Positions 10,160 through 19,243 are shown, numbered from the stretch's first letter. The stretch is DNA of 64,000 bases from Bacteroidaceae bacterium HV4-6-C5C (GCA_007896885.1 VOIU01000009.1:1-64000), one strand, 5' to 3'. Notes: generated by a model not told the origin, from the letters alone. Numbers and translations: made by a program.

Positions 10160-10227
10160 TTTAGCTGATAGAATTTAATATATAGACTAATACCTGTATT
10201 CCAATCAAATCACGTTTAAGAGTAGTC

Positions 10228-10782
10228 CTACCACCACATATATCCACTGCCACAAAGTGGTTCGTCATAGCAGGGATCTATTGTCCACACGGTTTTAGGA
10301 TATTTGCGGTTCTCCCACCAACGCCTGTAGCGCGCGGCAGCATCAATAACCTCCTCATCCGATAAAAAATAAATACCTTCATAATTATCGGCATTGGTAC
10401 GTACCATTTTGCACCCCATTGAAGCGTTCTGTCCCAAGCGGATAGATTCAACCGTCCAAAGAATGCATTCCCCCAGCCGGAGCTTACCACCTGCAGAGTA
10501 GGAAACAGGAGCCAAAGGGAAAGAAGGTATAGCTGAAAGATCTTCAGCATATTTCAATAATTCACTAATATCGTCTTTGCTAAATTTAGGCATGGTGTTG
10601 AGACCATCAGGTCCTTCAGTCGAATACTTACCCGCTTTAAGCTGCTTTACAAACAAATCCACATCAGGATGATTGTAATCCAACGTTTCTTCGCTGCACG
10701 AAACCCAACAGAGGGAAAATACCCCAACAAATGCAACTAAAATTATAATGTTTCTATATAAAGATCGTGTTTTCATCACCAC
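10228..10782 (-). CDS. Lipoprotein resembling DUF4943
   Basis: 184 aa lipoprotein. A hydrophobic segment (residues 10-27) ends in a lipobox around CWVSCSEE (Cys29). The mature part is rich in aromatic and acidic residues and ends in CYDEPLCGSGYMWW, with a Cys pair that may form a disulfide. It resembles the DUF4943 family of Bacteroides. It lies 12 bp downstream of the membrane-anchor/barrel gene in the sigma-factor operon, so it is probably a periplasmic or surface component of the same response. No catalytic motif is visible. Confidence 0.7.
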   Translation of the reverse strand: MVMKTRSLYRNIIILVAFVGVFSLCWVSCSEETLDYNHPDVDLFVKQLKAGKYSTEGPDGLNTMPKFSKDDISELLKYAEDLSAIPSFPLAPVSYSAGGKLRLGECILWTVESIRLGQNASMGCKMVRTNADNYEGIYFLSDEEVIDAAARYRRWWENRKYPKTVWTIDPCYDEPLCGSGYMWW

Positions 10783-10794
10783 TCAAGTTTAAGG

Positions 10795-11898
10795 TTAATA
10801 AGTCATACGTAGGCCACAAATCAGGTTAAGATTAGTTGGACGCTCTGTACGTAAGGATTTCGTTGAAGAGTCCGTATCAAAATGATGTGATACGGATGGT
10901 TCTGCAAACAAAGCAAGTCTGTCACTCATTTTATACCTCACTCCGAAACCGGCGGCAATGGAAGCTTGTAACGGTTCCGAACTAAAACCATTGTCTTGAG
11001 CACCTGCAACACATTTTTCAAGCGCAGCGCCTGCTATTGCATACAGATCCACTTTACGTGAGCTCAACATCAACATATTCAGTTTTACCGGAAGACTCAA
11101 AGTCTGCAAGGTATGCTCCCCACCAGGCAAGCGGTTATATCCAATTCCCGCCTCGATAGAAAGCTTCTGCGTAAGATTACGCTCCAATGAAACACTTGCC
11201 GTGAAAGGCATCTTGTAATCGCCTTTTGACAAGGACGATCCAATAGCAGCTTTCAAAGCCCATTTTGACTTATTATTTTTTGAGAGGGCGGACGCTCCTT
11301 CATTCGTAGCAGAAGAAGCAGACCGGTTATTATCTGAATTTGTGTCTGTGTGTTGTGAATTCGAATTATGATAATTGTTGTTCTGGGCGGTATTACCGTA
11401 GAAACCGTTACCGTTGTGTTGCTGTCCGCCGTATACGCGTTGTGTGATGGTAATGGAAACCCTTACCGAGATGGAATCGTTATCCGACGTTGTGGATGCA
11501 GTAAGACGACCCGCTCCGGGAACAGTCATTCCGATACCGGAACCCGGACTTGCCGGATCGGTCTTGTGAATAGAAGGAAACGACTCCTTAGCAATATCTC
11601 CATTCAAACTTCCTTCAGGAGACAGGGCTGCGACTTGATTAAAAGCCTTCTGTATCTCTTCTTTCGGAGAGAAATACCAAAAAGCAGCGGAAGCGGCAGC
11701 TAGCACAAGTACCACAGAAGCTGCGGCGCTCAGACGAAACAGACGAGGAGTCAGACCAAAATATTTTCTTTGTCCGGAGTGGTTCTCGGCTTGGGATAAG
11801 TCCTTTTGCAACTCTTCCCAAAAACCATCCCGTACATCCATCTCCCCATCAGCGAGACGGCTACGAAAAAGGCCGGTTATTTTATCACTTTCTTTCAT
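10795..11898 (-). CDS. Membrane-anchored protein with C-terminal outer-membrane beta-barrel domain, partner of the ECF sigma factor
   Basis: 367 aa. Residues 1-52 are charged and presumably cytoplasmic (MKESDKITGLFRSRLADG..). Residues 56-75 form one hydrophobic helix (LSAAASVVLVLAAASAAFWY). Residues 80-205 are a low-complexity Ser/Asn/Thr-rich linker. About 208-367 alternates hydrophobic and polar residues like a small OmpA/OmpW-type barrel and ends in GLRMTY, an aromatic terminal residue as in barrels. The start overlaps the end of the sigma gene by 14 bp, so the two are co-translated. The position and the N-terminus suggest an anti-sigma-like role; the C-terminal domain suggests an outer-membrane protein. 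It lacks a clear ZAS or RskA motif. Confidence 0.75.
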   Translation of the reverse strand: MKESDKITGLFRSRLADGEMDVRDGFWEELQKDLSQAENHSGQRKYFGLTPRLFRLSAAASVVLVLAAASAAFWYFSPKEEIQKAFNQVAALSPEGSLNGDIAKESFPSIHKTDPASPGSGIGMTVPGAGRLTASTTSDNDSISVRVSITITQRVYGGQQHNGNGFYGNTAQNNNYHNSNSQHTDTNSDNNRSASSATNEGASALSKNNKSKWALKAAIGSSLSKGDYKMPFTASVSLERNLTQKLSIEAGIGYNRLPGGEHTLQTLSLPVKLNMLMLSSRKVDLYAIAGAALEKCVAGAQDNGFSSEPLQASIAAGFGVRYKMSDRLALFAEPSVSHHFDTDSSTKSLRTERPTNLNLICGLRMTY

Positions 11899-12436
11899 TC
11901 TCCGTATATTCTTTAATTCTTTTTGCTAACAAACATTTGGCGCGAAACAATTGTGAAGTGGAGGAATGTTCTTTAATGTGAAGCAGCTCGGCTATTTCCT
12001 TGTGCGACTTCTCTTCAAATACATACAAGTTGAAAACCGTCCGGCATCCATCCGGCAACTCGGCTACAAAGCCCATCAGCAGTTCTTCGCTCAACCTGTC
12101 TCCATTCTCTGCGACGCTATCTTCATCCACTACATCCGGAACTTCATCTTCCTGAATTACGAACTGTGTAATCCGCTTTTGCTTCCTTAAGTAATCAATA
12201 GCTTGCGTCACCATCACTTTTGCTACCCATGTTCCCAACGAGGACTCCCCCCGAAAAGAAAAATGAGTGAAAATCTTGATGAAACCATCGTGTAGAACAT
12301 CGTGGGCAGCATCTATATCACCTATGTATCGATAACATAAAGCTAGCATCTGCTTGGAATAGAGGGTATAAAGTTCCTTTCGAGCGGTGTCTTTACCAGC
12401 CCGGCAACCTTCTACCATATCCAATTCATTCTCCAA
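11885..12436 (-). CDS. ECF-type RNA polymerase sigma factor
   Basis: 183 aa, typical ECF length. Region 2 spans about residues 20-90 (LYSKQMLALCYRYIGDIDAAHDVLHDGFIKIF, then SLGTWVAKVMVTQAIDYLRKQKR). Region 4 spans about 130-178 (LPDGCRTVFNLYVFEEKSHKEIAELLHIKEHSSTSQLFRAK), including the helix-turn-helix. It directs transcription of its own small regulon and heads the operon with the barrel/anchor protein, the DUF4943-like lipoprotein and the DUF4858-like protein. No specific stimulus can be inferred. Confidence 0.92.
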   Translation of the reverse strand: MENELDMVEGCRAGKDTARKELYTLYSKQMLALCYRYIGDIDAAHDVLHDGFIKIFTHFSFRGESSLGTWVAKVMVTQAIDYLRKQKRITQFVIQEDEVPDVVDEDSVAENGDRLSEELLMGFVAELPDGCRTVFNLYVFEEKSHKEIAELLHIKEHSSTSQLFRAKCLLAKRIKEYTENERK

Positions 12437-12578
12437 GGTTACTGTTCTTTTACACGACGCTCATCGCGCCTTTCATTTGTTTAGACGCAGCACTTGTCAG
12501 AATGCTGCAATCAAATATCTAAAAAGAAGTTAAAAAGAATACACTGTTTTAAAGATATATCTTTTTACCAATAGAAAA

Positions 12579-12661
12579 GGGCTGTATCAGAGGTTTTACT
12601 CATGAAGTCGCGTCAAAAGCCACACCTTCAAGATTACTATTTAAAAACTCTGATACAGCCC
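12579..12661 (-). terminator. Long inverted repeat, possible nadC terminator
   Basis: GGGCTGTATCAGAG (12579..12592) is the exact reverse complement of CTCTGATACAGCCC (12648..12661), and the arms continue with imperfect A/T pairing. The loop is about 55 nt. It lies just beyond the nadC stop and upstream of the sigma gene. On the minus strand the second arm is followed by TTTTCTATTG. It could terminate the nadC transcript or be a small mobile inverted repeat. Confidence 0.5.
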
Positions 12662-12679
12662 CGAATATATACTGCTCAA

Positions 12680-13528
12680 TCAACAAGCCTTAAAGCTCAT
12701 ATCAAGCCCCTTTACGGAGTGAGTCAATGCTCCTACCGAAATAAAATCCACTCCACACTCTGCATAATCACGCAAAGTATCGAAAGTTATACCCCCTGAT
12801 GATTCAGTCTCATACCGACCGGCTACCATTTCCACGGCTTTTTTAGTCATTTCGGGAGTGAAGTTATCAAACATGATGCGGTCTACACCACCTAAATTGA
12901 GCACCTGTTGCAATTCATCAAAGTTGCGCACTTCAATTTCAATCTTCAAGTCTTTACCTTTTTCTTTGCAGTACTCCTTAGCGCGGGTGATCGCTTTATC
13001 AATGCCACCGGCAAAATCCACATGATTATCTTTCAATAGAATCATGTCGAAGAGTCCGATACGATGATTGACACCACCGCCTATCTTCACCGCCATTTTC
13101 TCAAGAATACGCATTCCCGGTGTTGTTTTGCGAGTATCCAACACCCGTGTATTCGTACCTTCAATCTGTTTGGCATATTTACGGGTCATCGTAGCAATAC
13201 CGCTCATACGTTGCATCACGTTCAGCATCAGGCGCTCGGTTTGCAGCAACGACTGCACCTTCCCCTCCACTACCATGGCCACATCACCCGGTTTCACTTC
13301 GGCTCCGTCATTTATATATACCTCAACCTTCATCGTCGGGTCGAATCTGTGAAATATTTCTTTCGCCACTTCCATACCGGCGAGCACTCCCGGTTCTTTA
13401 ATGAGAAGTTTAGATTTTCCCATAGCCGTGGCAGGTATACACGAAAGTGTAGTATGATCACCATCCCCTATATCTTCGGCAAAGGCCAAATCAATCAGAC
13501 GGTCTATTAATTCTTGCTCCTTATTCAT
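12680..13528 (-). CDS. nadC: Nicotinate-nucleotide pyrophosphorylase (carboxylating)
   Basis: 282 aa, full length. NadC converts quinolinate and PRPP to nicotinate mononucleotide, CO2 and PPi in de novo NAD synthesis. Landmarks: LAFAEDIGDGDHTT near the start, the LLQTERLMLNVMQRMSGIATMT helix region (about 95-116), DTRKTTPGMRILEK (about 131-144) with the substrate-binding Arg and Lys residues, HRIGLFDMILLKDNH (about 156-170), and a C-terminal barrel ending GGITFDTLRDYAECGVDFISVGALTHS. Its start overlaps the end of the upstream DUF4783-like gene by 8 bp, so the two form one transcript. Confidence 0.97.
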   Translation of the reverse strand: MNKEQELIDRLIDLAFAEDIGDGDHTTLSCIPATAMGKSKLLIKEPGVLAGMEVAKEIFHRFDPTMKVEVYINDGAEVKPGDVAMVVEGKVQSLLQTERLMLNVMQRMSGIATMTRKYAKQIEGTNTRVLDTRKTTPGMRILEKMAVKIGGGVNHRIGLFDMILLKDNHVDFAGGIDKAITRAKEYCKEKGKDLKIEIEVRNFDELQQVLNLGGVDRIMFDNFTPEMTKKAVEMVAGRYETESSGGITFDTLRDYAECGVDFISVGALTHSVKGLDMSFKAC

Positions 13529-13913
13529 TGACTTTATCTATTCTTATTTGATGTATGTAATACTTACTCTTATCCTTTTTAAGAAAACAATTCACCCTGT
13601 AACTACCGGTAGAGGTAATCAGCGTACCGATGACAAAGCTCGATTCACCTCTATTCCCCTTATGGTTTACATTGAAACCACTGACTTTGTTTGTCGAAAA
13701 GAAAGCAGCCATTTTTTCATAAGCTTTCTCTCTCTCCATATTTACCGGATTATCATTAATAATGACATCGACTTTATCACAAAAATACCTGTTCAGTTCC
13801 TGAGCATTTCCTTTTTTAAAGGCTCCGATTATACCATCGGGCAGTTCTTGCGACAGTACAAAGGAAATTCCAAAGAAAAGAGCAGTGAATAAAAATACGA
13901 CTCGTTTTCTCAT
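13521..13913 (-). CDS. Exported DUF4783-like protein
   Basis: 130 aa when begun at the Met that opens MRKRVVFLFTALFFGISFVLSQ, a good signal peptide cut after SQ. A longer frame up to 13952 would place 13 extra residues before the signal and would run across the -7 box at 13935..13942, so I chose the shorter start. The mature part (about 108 aa) has the NTF2-like look of DUF4783: a helical N-terminus (GIIGAFKKGNAQELNRYFC), then alternating strands. It probably binds something in the periplasm; no active-site motif is evident. It is cotranscribed with nadC, an arrangement seen in other Bacteroides. Confidence 0.8.
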   Translation of the reverse strand: MRKRVVFLFTALFFGISFVLSQELPDGIIGAFKKGNAQELNRYFCDKVDVIINDNPVNMEREKAYEKMAAFFSTNKVSGFNVNHKGNRGESSFVIGTLITSTGSYRVNCFLKKDKSKYYIHQIRIDKVNE

Positions 13914-13934
13914 AGTTTCAAGTATAAATGATGG

Positions 13935-13942
13935 CAAAGGTA
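13935..13942 (-). promoter_or_regulatory. -7 promoter element for the DUF4783-nadC transcript
   Basis: TACCTTTG on the minus strand matches TAnnTTTG and lies 21 bp before the chosen ATG at 13913. It supports that start over the longer frame. Confidence 0.5.
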
Positions 13943-13974
13943 AGCATTTCACCTAAAAAACAATGAAAAAGTAC

Positions 13975-13982
13975 TATTTTTG
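13975..13982 (+). promoter_or_regulatory. -7 promoter element for rlmH
   Basis: TATTTTTG matches TAnnTTTG, 24 bp before the rlmH ATG at 14007, and is divergent from the promoter at 13935..13942. Confidence 0.5.
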
Positions 13983-14006
13983 TCCCCCAATAAGAACCGT
14001 TATAAA

Positions 14007-14480
14007 ATGAAGACCACTTTGCTCGTTGTAGGACGAACAGTAGAACAACACTTTATCACTGCCATCGACGATTATGTGCAGCGTACACACCGTTATTTCT
14101 CCTTCGATATGGAAGTTATTCCGGAGTTGAAAAACACTAAGAGTCTGACTGTTGAGCAACAGAAAGAGAAAGAAGGCGAGCTAATCAGCAAGTCGTTTCA
14201 GCCCGGTGATGTGATCGTACTTCTCGACGAAGGAGGCAAAGAGATGCGTTCGGTAGAGTTCGCCGATTACATGAAGCACAAGATGAATACGGTAAACAAA
14301 AGACTCGTCTTTGTCATTGGAGGACCTTATGGCTTCTCACCCAAAGTCTATCAGATGGCGAGTGAGAAATTATCGCTGTCGCGCATGACTTTCTCACACC
14401 AGATGATCCGCCTCATTTTTGTGGAGCAATTATACCGCGCTATGACTATTCTCAACGGCGGACCTTATCATCACGAGTAA
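14007..14480 (+). CDS. rlmH: 23S rRNA pseudouridine-1915 N3-methyltransferase
   Basis: 157 aa, the usual length of this small SPOUT methyltransferase, which uses S-adenosylmethionine to methylate pseudouridine 1915 in helix 69 of 23S rRNA. I start at MKTTLLVVGRT because an upstream in-frame ATG at 13980 would lie on the promoter. Visible family motifs are DVIVLLDEGGKEMRSVEFA (middle), FVIGGPYGFSP (SAM-binding knot) and LSRMTFSHQMIRLIFVEQLYRA near the C-terminus, ending in the characteristic GGPYHHE. It converges on fkp with a 20-bp gap. Confidence 0.97.
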   Translation: MKTTLLVVGRTVEQHFITAIDDYVQRTHRYFSFDMEVIPELKNTKSLTVEQQKEKEGELISKSFQPGDVIVLLDEGGKEMRSVEFADYMKHKMNTVNKRLVFVIGGPYGFSPKVYQMASEKLSLSRMTFSHQMIRLIFVEQLYRAMTILNGGPYHHE

Positions 14481-14500
14481 TAATAGCTTTTCTCTGCTCC

Positions 14501-17419
14501 CTACGAGCGTGAAATCTGAAAACCCGTACCGGATAGCGCCATCTCGACAAAACGTGCACGCGGATTAGGAGGTTGTTGCGTCAATATCTCCCTGATACGG
14601 GAAGCTGCTTGCACATCCTTCGCTACCATATAGAGGTAACCGCCTCCACCTGCACCGGGCAACTTATATCCGATGGTGTAATCCTTAATCCGATTAATAA
14701 TGTCTTCCACAGCCGGTGGATTTGTTCCGCTATCCAAAGCTTTGTTTTGTTTCCAAGTCTTTCCCACCAGTCGCCCATAACCCTCAAAATCGTTACGCTG
14801 GATAGCTTCCGCCATATCCAGGGCATGGGCTTTCATCTCCTCCAGTAGACCGAGGTGAGCAGAGGAGTTCAGGAACATGGAACGGACAATCTCCGCCAGA
14901 ATACCTTTCGCAGTGCGGGTGATGCCGGTGTAATACAACAAATGACAGTCGCGATATTCGGGATGGGTAAACAGATGCTCGGGTAACCACCTCACCAATG
15001 GGTTCTGCACGAATCCCGGATCGGTCTGCAACAATTTAAGTCCTTGTAGCACGCCTCCGTACTGATCCTGCCAACCACCGCCGGTAGTGAGCAACTGCTC
15101 CAACGCCAGCGTACGACGACAAATCTGGTTCTTATCCCACATCAGTCCGCAAAAATCACTCAACGATCCCAATACCGTAGAAGCCAGAATGGAACTCGTC
15201 CCCAACCCCGAACCCGCCGGTATAGCCGATAATAAAGTAATTTCAATGCCGGAACCGAAAGCTTCCAATTGTTTCTTCAACGACGGAGCTTCCACCGCGG
15301 CAAAAGCAGAACCAAACCCCGCCAAAGTGAGTGCTGCTTTAGGAATGGAGAAAGGAGAACCCACTTTCTTATAATCCTGCAATTCCTCAAAAGTGGTGAC
15401 CACTTCCACGGCGCCCATATCAATGGAGCGAAGCACTATGTGATAGTCGGGACAAGGCTTGACATAGACTTGCAAAGGAGGCTGTCCGTTGAGCTCTATC
15501 GCCACATTCACCACATTTCCTCCCGCAAAAAGCGAATAAGGCGGAGTATCTGTCCAGCCGCCCGCCAAATCAACACGCACCGGACTTCTTCCCCAAACAA
15601 TCTGATCGGCATATACATTCAGATGAGGATCACTTTTCCGTTCGCGCAAATCGTCAATCAATCCGTCGCGCAACAGTTCAAAAGCCACCGCTTCATCACT
15701 TCCGCCGTCTCCACCACCCAGCTTATCACACTGGGCACGCAACATCCGGTTATGAATACGTTGCATCTGCGGAGCATCAGCAGGCAATATTGCCGGTTTC
15801 TCCAACCCCAAACGGTTGAAGTCGGATGCCACATCCGCTAAATCCAACTGATAAAACACACTCTTATCGTAATTACGGGCAAGCTGTTGCCAGTTCTCTT
15901 TCCGGAAAACCTCCCGCTGTGCATATCCTCTTTTCAAGTTGGCATTTGTCGAAATCTCGTCGGCAGAGAGTCGCGAAGCACTCAGCCAGACCGCTTTTCC
16001 CTCCTCGCAATCGGGTTCCGAAACCATCCAGCGAAGCACAACTTCCATCTCCCGCTTATCACCGACCACAGGGAATAAGCTCGCCGCTTGCAAGTCATCC
16101 TTTCGACCGTCAACCGCATCAAGACCGAGACCTCTCTCCCCCAACCAATCGACGAACGAACGCCCCATAAATAAAGTACTTCTGCTATCAAGCGCACCTT
16201 TGAACACATCATCGAAACCGTAAGGACGCACCGCCCACTTTTCTTCACCCACAGGCACAATATCCACGCAGACACCATCCGGCAGACTTATTCTCCAGTC
16301 GTTGTCGGGTACTCCCGTAATGATCTGGCGTGAGCCCAATTTCCATAAGCGCCCTATGCAACTGTTTTCCACCCAAAGGTCATCATTATCCGAAGACAGC
16401 GACACCCGCACCTCCGCATTCTGTACAAAGATAGCCGGGTTGGGCTTCACCTTTCGATGCATAATCTGCCTCTGATCGTACACCTTATTCTGTAGAGCAA
16501 GAGTAGAAGAAAGCAACTCACGACTCGTCCCGAAATGATAGAACTCCCCACCGGGAAGCGGCAGGATAGCGACCGACAAACTTTTCAATTCCTCATCCTC
16601 AATACGCGGGTGAGCACCCAACGCGCAACCAAAGTCGGAATACATATCATAATACTTCAACCCCTCCCCGTCTTCCTTGTACGATCGCTTCATCAACAGC
16701 TCCACGGCACGATCGCTCAGCAACCAAATGCCAATATCCATGAGGAACAGATGCGTTTTAGAAAGATCTTCGAGCACGGTAGTCGAAGGCTTTTGCAACA
16801 TAAAGTCGAGTGAATCCGGAGAATTACGGTCGGACACAAACACCCCGTGATGCGTAGCTAACACCGGATCAACCCACAGACCGTAGCACACCACGTCAGC
16901 ATCGGGGATATCCTGCAAAGGCTTCTCGGCAAAAATATAAACATCCCCACTGGCAATGAGCGTACGCAGACTTTGAGGTGCACGCTCCATTATCTTTTCA
17001 TAAAGCGGCAATTGCAGCGAAAGCAAGTTCTGATTCAACCGTTGTCCCCTCGCCCAGCGAAATACCGGTATCGGAGTCAGTATCTTCCCCGAAGGAGCAT
17101 AAGCAGGTAAACGCCGGCTCTGTCCCCCGGCATGAAGCAAAATCCGCTTCCCGCCCGAAAGCCATTCCTTAAATCCCCTGTTAAGAACACTACCTTGCTC
17201 GGCTAAGACTTCTTGCTCACCGACGTGATTACCATTTGCGGCACTCTCTTTGCAGGCAGTGGACGCAAAACATTGTTCCAACAACCAGGTGGTACCTCCA
17301 CCCGATCCAAGTTTCATCCCTACAGGGTCAGAAGTACAGAACCATTCGTCAGCAGCAGCTTTCTCCAATTCATGAAATGCCGAAACCAGGTTGGGCGGCA
17401 GAGACAGTAATTTTTGCAT
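14501..17419 (-). CDS. fkp: Bifunctional L-fucokinase/L-fucose-1-phosphate guanylyltransferase
   Basis: 972 aa, close to the roughly 950 aa of Bacteroides fragilis Fkp. The N-terminal half (to about 430) is the pyrophosphorylase with LLHAGGQSRRLP (94-105) and SGKILTPIPVF for GTP/sugar-phosphate binding. The C-terminal GHMP kinase starts with WGRSPVRVDLAGGWTDTPPY (about 608-627), has AIPAGSGLGTSSILAS (about 738-753) as the ATP loop, and ends with PGAGGGGYLYMV. It salvages exogenous L-fucose to GDP-fucose for capsular polysaccharide and protein O-glycans in the cytosol. It is monocistronic, and its GC-rich coding contrasts with the AT-rich defence region. Confidence 0.97.
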   Translation of the reverse strand: MQKLLSLPPNLVSAFHELEKAAADEWFCTSDPVGMKLGSGGGTTWLLEQCFASTACKESAANGNHVGEQEVLAEQGSVLNRGFKEWLSGGKRILLHAGGQSRRLPAYAPSGKILTPIPVFRWARGQRLNQNLLSLQLPLYEKIMERAPQSLRTLIASGDVYIFAEKPLQDIPDADVVCYGLWVDPVLATHHGVFVSDRNSPDSLDFMLQKPSTTVLEDLSKTHLFLMDIGIWLLSDRAVELLMKRSYKEDGEGLKYYDMYSDFGCALGAHPRIEDEELKSLSVAILPLPGGEFYHFGTSRELLSSTLALQNKVYDQRQIMHRKVKPNPAIFVQNAEVRVSLSSDNDDLWVENSCIGRLWKLGSRQIITGVPDNDWRISLPDGVCVDIVPVGEEKWAVRPYGFDDVFKGALDSRSTLFMGRSFVDWLGERGLGLDAVDGRKDDLQAASLFPVVGDKREMEVVLRWMVSEPDCEEGKAVWLSASRLSADEISTNANLKRGYAQREVFRKENWQQLARNYDKSVFYQLDLADVASDFNRLGLEKPAILPADAPQMQRIHNRMLRAQCDKLGGGDGGSDEAVAFELLRDGLIDDLRERKSDPHLNVYADQIVWGRSPVRVDLAGGWTDTPPYSLFAGGNVVNVAIELNGQPPLQVYVKPCPDYHIVLRSIDMGAVEVVTTFEELQDYKKVGSPFSIPKAALTLAGFGSAFAAVEAPSLKKQLEAFGSGIEITLLSAIPAGSGLGTSSILASTVLGSLSDFCGLMWDKNQICRRTLALEQLLTTGGGWQDQYGGVLQGLKLLQTDPGFVQNPLVRWLPEHLFTHPEYRDCHLLYYTGITRTAKGILAEIVRSMFLNSSAHLGLLEEMKAHALDMAEAIQRNDFEGYGRLVGKTWKQNKALDSGTNPPAVEDIINRIKDYTIGYKLPGAGGGGYLYMVAKDVQAASRIREILTQQPPNPRARFVEMALSGTGFQISRS

Positions 17420-17538
17420 GCGTATATTCTCCCACTATTCATTTTAGGTTATGCAAAATAAAACAATCCGTCGCAATCTCAAAAGAAAAGAAGAGATAAA
17501 GCGACAGGGTAACTCTCGTAAAGCTCAAATAATTTCAG

Positions 17539-17546
17539 TATTTTTG
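17539..17546 (+). promoter_or_regulatory. -7 promoter element upstream of the AraC-type gene
   Basis: TATTTTTG matches TAnnTTTG, 77 bp before the ATG at 17623. Confidence 0.4.
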
Positions 17547-17622
17547 TTGCATATAACCCATTTAAGATAATAATGAAGCCTGACGCGGATAAATATCTTA
17601 TAGGAATTAGCTTAGTCACTAT

Positions 17623-18381
17623 ATGTATCAAGAATACCCACCGGATATGCGCCTCTCCCATCTGATAGAAACCTATTGGACTTTCGATGGCGTCATTACC
17701 ACTCCGCACAGTCACAGCGTTTTACCTGACGGTTGCGTAGATATTATATTCGACTTTGGAGGAAATGACGGTACCGGTGCGCTGAATACGGGACAGCCCG
17801 AACTTGTCGGCACAATGACCTCTGCATTGGAAGTCTCGTATAAGACAGGCAGAATTCAAATGATGGGTATCCGCTTTGCTCCCGCAGGAATAACGGCATT
17901 TACAAAGATGCCCGTTTTCGAATTCACCAATCAAAACATAACTCTTCCCCTATCCGAAACCATATTCGATAAAAGCTTCTACGAACGATTACCCGATATG
18001 AACAGCATGCAGGAACGGATCAATTACCTCAATCGGTATTTTCTGACCACCCTGCATAAGCTTTACATCCCCAATAAACAGATAGAATACGCCGTCGCCA
18101 TGATTCAACGCAATAACGGCCAACTATCCGTCAGACAGATTGCAGAAGAAGTCTATTTGTGTGAGCGTCATTTCGAACGGAAATTCAAATCGGCGGTAGG
18201 TCTTTCTCCCAAAACGTTCAGTAATGTAATGCGCTTCAACTACACCCGCCAATATATAAAATCACATAAAGAAGAAAGTCTGTTTTCCACATCCATTGCA
18301 TGCGGTTACCACGACTTGGCTCACATGAACAAAGATTTTCAACGCTTTAGCAATTCAGCGCCCTCGGAACTGACTCGATAA
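17623..18381 (+). CDS. AraC family transcriptional regulator
   Basis: 252 aa. The N-terminal half (YQEYPPDMRLSHLIETYWTFDG, then a cupin-like part with LPDGCVDIIFDFGG) is the sensor type often found in small-molecule-responsive AraC proteins (DUF6597-like). The C-terminal half holds two helix-turn-helix units: QLSVRQIAEEVYLCERHFERKFKSAVGLSPKTF and SIACGYHDLAHMNKDFQRF. The next gene, a VOC protein 70 bp downstream on the same strand with its own -7 box, is the likely target or partner, as in regulator-glyoxalase pairs. The ligand is unknown. Confidence 0.9.
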   Translation: MYQEYPPDMRLSHLIETYWTFDGVITTPHSHSVLPDGCVDIIFDFGGNDGTGALNTGQPELVGTMTSALEVSYKTGRIQMMGIRFAPAGITAFTKMPVFEFTNQNITLPLSETIFDKSFYERLPDMNSMQERINYLNRYFLTTLHKLYIPNKQIEYAVAMIQRNNGQLSVRQIAEEVYLCERHFERKFKSAVGLSPKTFSNVMRFNYTRQYIKSHKEESLFSTSIACGYHDLAHMNKDFQRFSNSAPSELTR

Positions 18382-18419
18382 AGTCGGATTTTTACAAGAA
18401 TGTATACGTCCCAACTCAT

Positions 18420-18427
18420 TATCTTTG
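18420..18427 (+). promoter_or_regulatory. -7 promoter element for the VOC gene
   Basis: TATCTTTG matches TAnnTTTG, 23 bp before the ATG at 18451. Confidence 0.5.
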
Positions 18428-18450
18428 CAATTATTTAAACCATAAAACGT

Positions 18451-19206
18451 ATGAAGTACCAATCATTATCACCCAATATCGGGGTAAAGAACGTAGAAGA
18501 CACCGTCCGGTTTTACACCGAGACACTAGGTTTCAATCTTATCATGAGCGTCCCCTCTCCACACGGAGGTTTACAATGGGCAATGGTTGCCAATGGCGGA
18601 GTAACATTCATGTTTCAGGAGATCGCAAACCTGTTGGAAGAATATCCCCAATTGTCCGATCGCCCCGCACTGGGCATCATGACCTTTTACATCAAGATAA
18701 AAGGCATGCACGAACTCTATAAAAAACTTCAGGGAACGGAGTATATCGCTCAAGAGATGCATACCACCTTCTACGGAGCAGAAGAATTTGCCATCATCGA
18801 CAACAACCGCCATATCCTGACCATTACCGAAGATCAAGCGGAACCCGAAGCCATCAAGAACTACGATAATTACTTTCTTCCCGCCAATGACTATCAGGAA
18901 AGTGCCCGGTTCTATTCCGAAGTATTAGGACTGGAAAAGAAGTTTGAGTTTGCCGAAAAAGGCATGGTCGCATTCAAAGTAGGCAACGAAGAACCCGCCA
19001 TCATCCTGAAGGACATTACCAAAATGCCCGATGCGCAACCCGCAATATGGATTGAAGTGGAAGACACCAAGGCGGTTTACGCAAAGCTAAAAGACAAAAA
19101 CATCAATTTCCTTTCCGAACCGTTCCGCATTTACACAGGTTGGGCAGTAGAATTCACAGATCCATCGAGAAACAGATTGGGATTTACCGACTATAAAAAC
19201 CAATAA
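18451..19206 (+). CDS. Two-domain VOC (glyoxalase/bleomycin-resistance-like) protein
   Basis: 251 aa made of two VOC modules: residues about 5-127 (SPNIGVKNVEDTVRFYTETLGFN ... ADNR-like end DNNRHILTITED) and about 138-249 (NYFLPANDYQESARFYSEVLGLEKKFE ... EFTDPSRNRLGFTDY). VOC proteins bind a divalent metal and act on, or sequester, small electrophiles or drugs. Metal ligands are plausible but cannot be assigned. No signal peptide, so cytosolic. Probably controlled by the AraC regulator just upstream. A hairpin plus T7 run follows its stop. Confidence 0.88.
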   Translation: MKYQSLSPNIGVKNVEDTVRFYTETLGFNLIMSVPSPHGGLQWAMVANGGVTFMFQEIANLLEEYPQLSDRPALGIMTFYIKIKGMHELYKKLQGTEYIAQEMHTTFYGAEEFAIIDNNRHILTITEDQAEPEAIKNYDNYFLPANDYQESARFYSEVLGLEKKFEFAEKGMVAFKVGNEEPAIILKDITKMPDAQPAIWIEVEDTKAVYAKLKDKNINFLSEPFRIYTGWAVEFTDPSRNRLGFTDYKNQ

Positions 19207-19213
19207 AATCCGC

Positions 19214-19234
19214 ACTCTCTCCCAGAGTTTTTTT
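19214..19234 (+). terminator. Intrinsic terminator after the VOC gene
   Basis: A short hairpin, ACTCT-loop(5)-AGAGT, directly followed by a run of T, lies 8 bp after the VOC stop. The stem is only 5 bp, but the T tract is uninterrupted. Confidence 0.55.
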
Positions 19235-19243
19235 GCGTATTTT

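Noticed and set aside
12602..12799. Plus-strand 65-codon frame near the nadC end
   Set aside because: It runs through the inverted repeat and into the antisense of nadC; no promoter or family feature.
15269..15841. Long plus-strand open frame of 190 codons inside fkp
   Set aside because: It is antisense to a clearly conserved kinase domain and its product has no family features; GC-rich genes often have open antisense frames.
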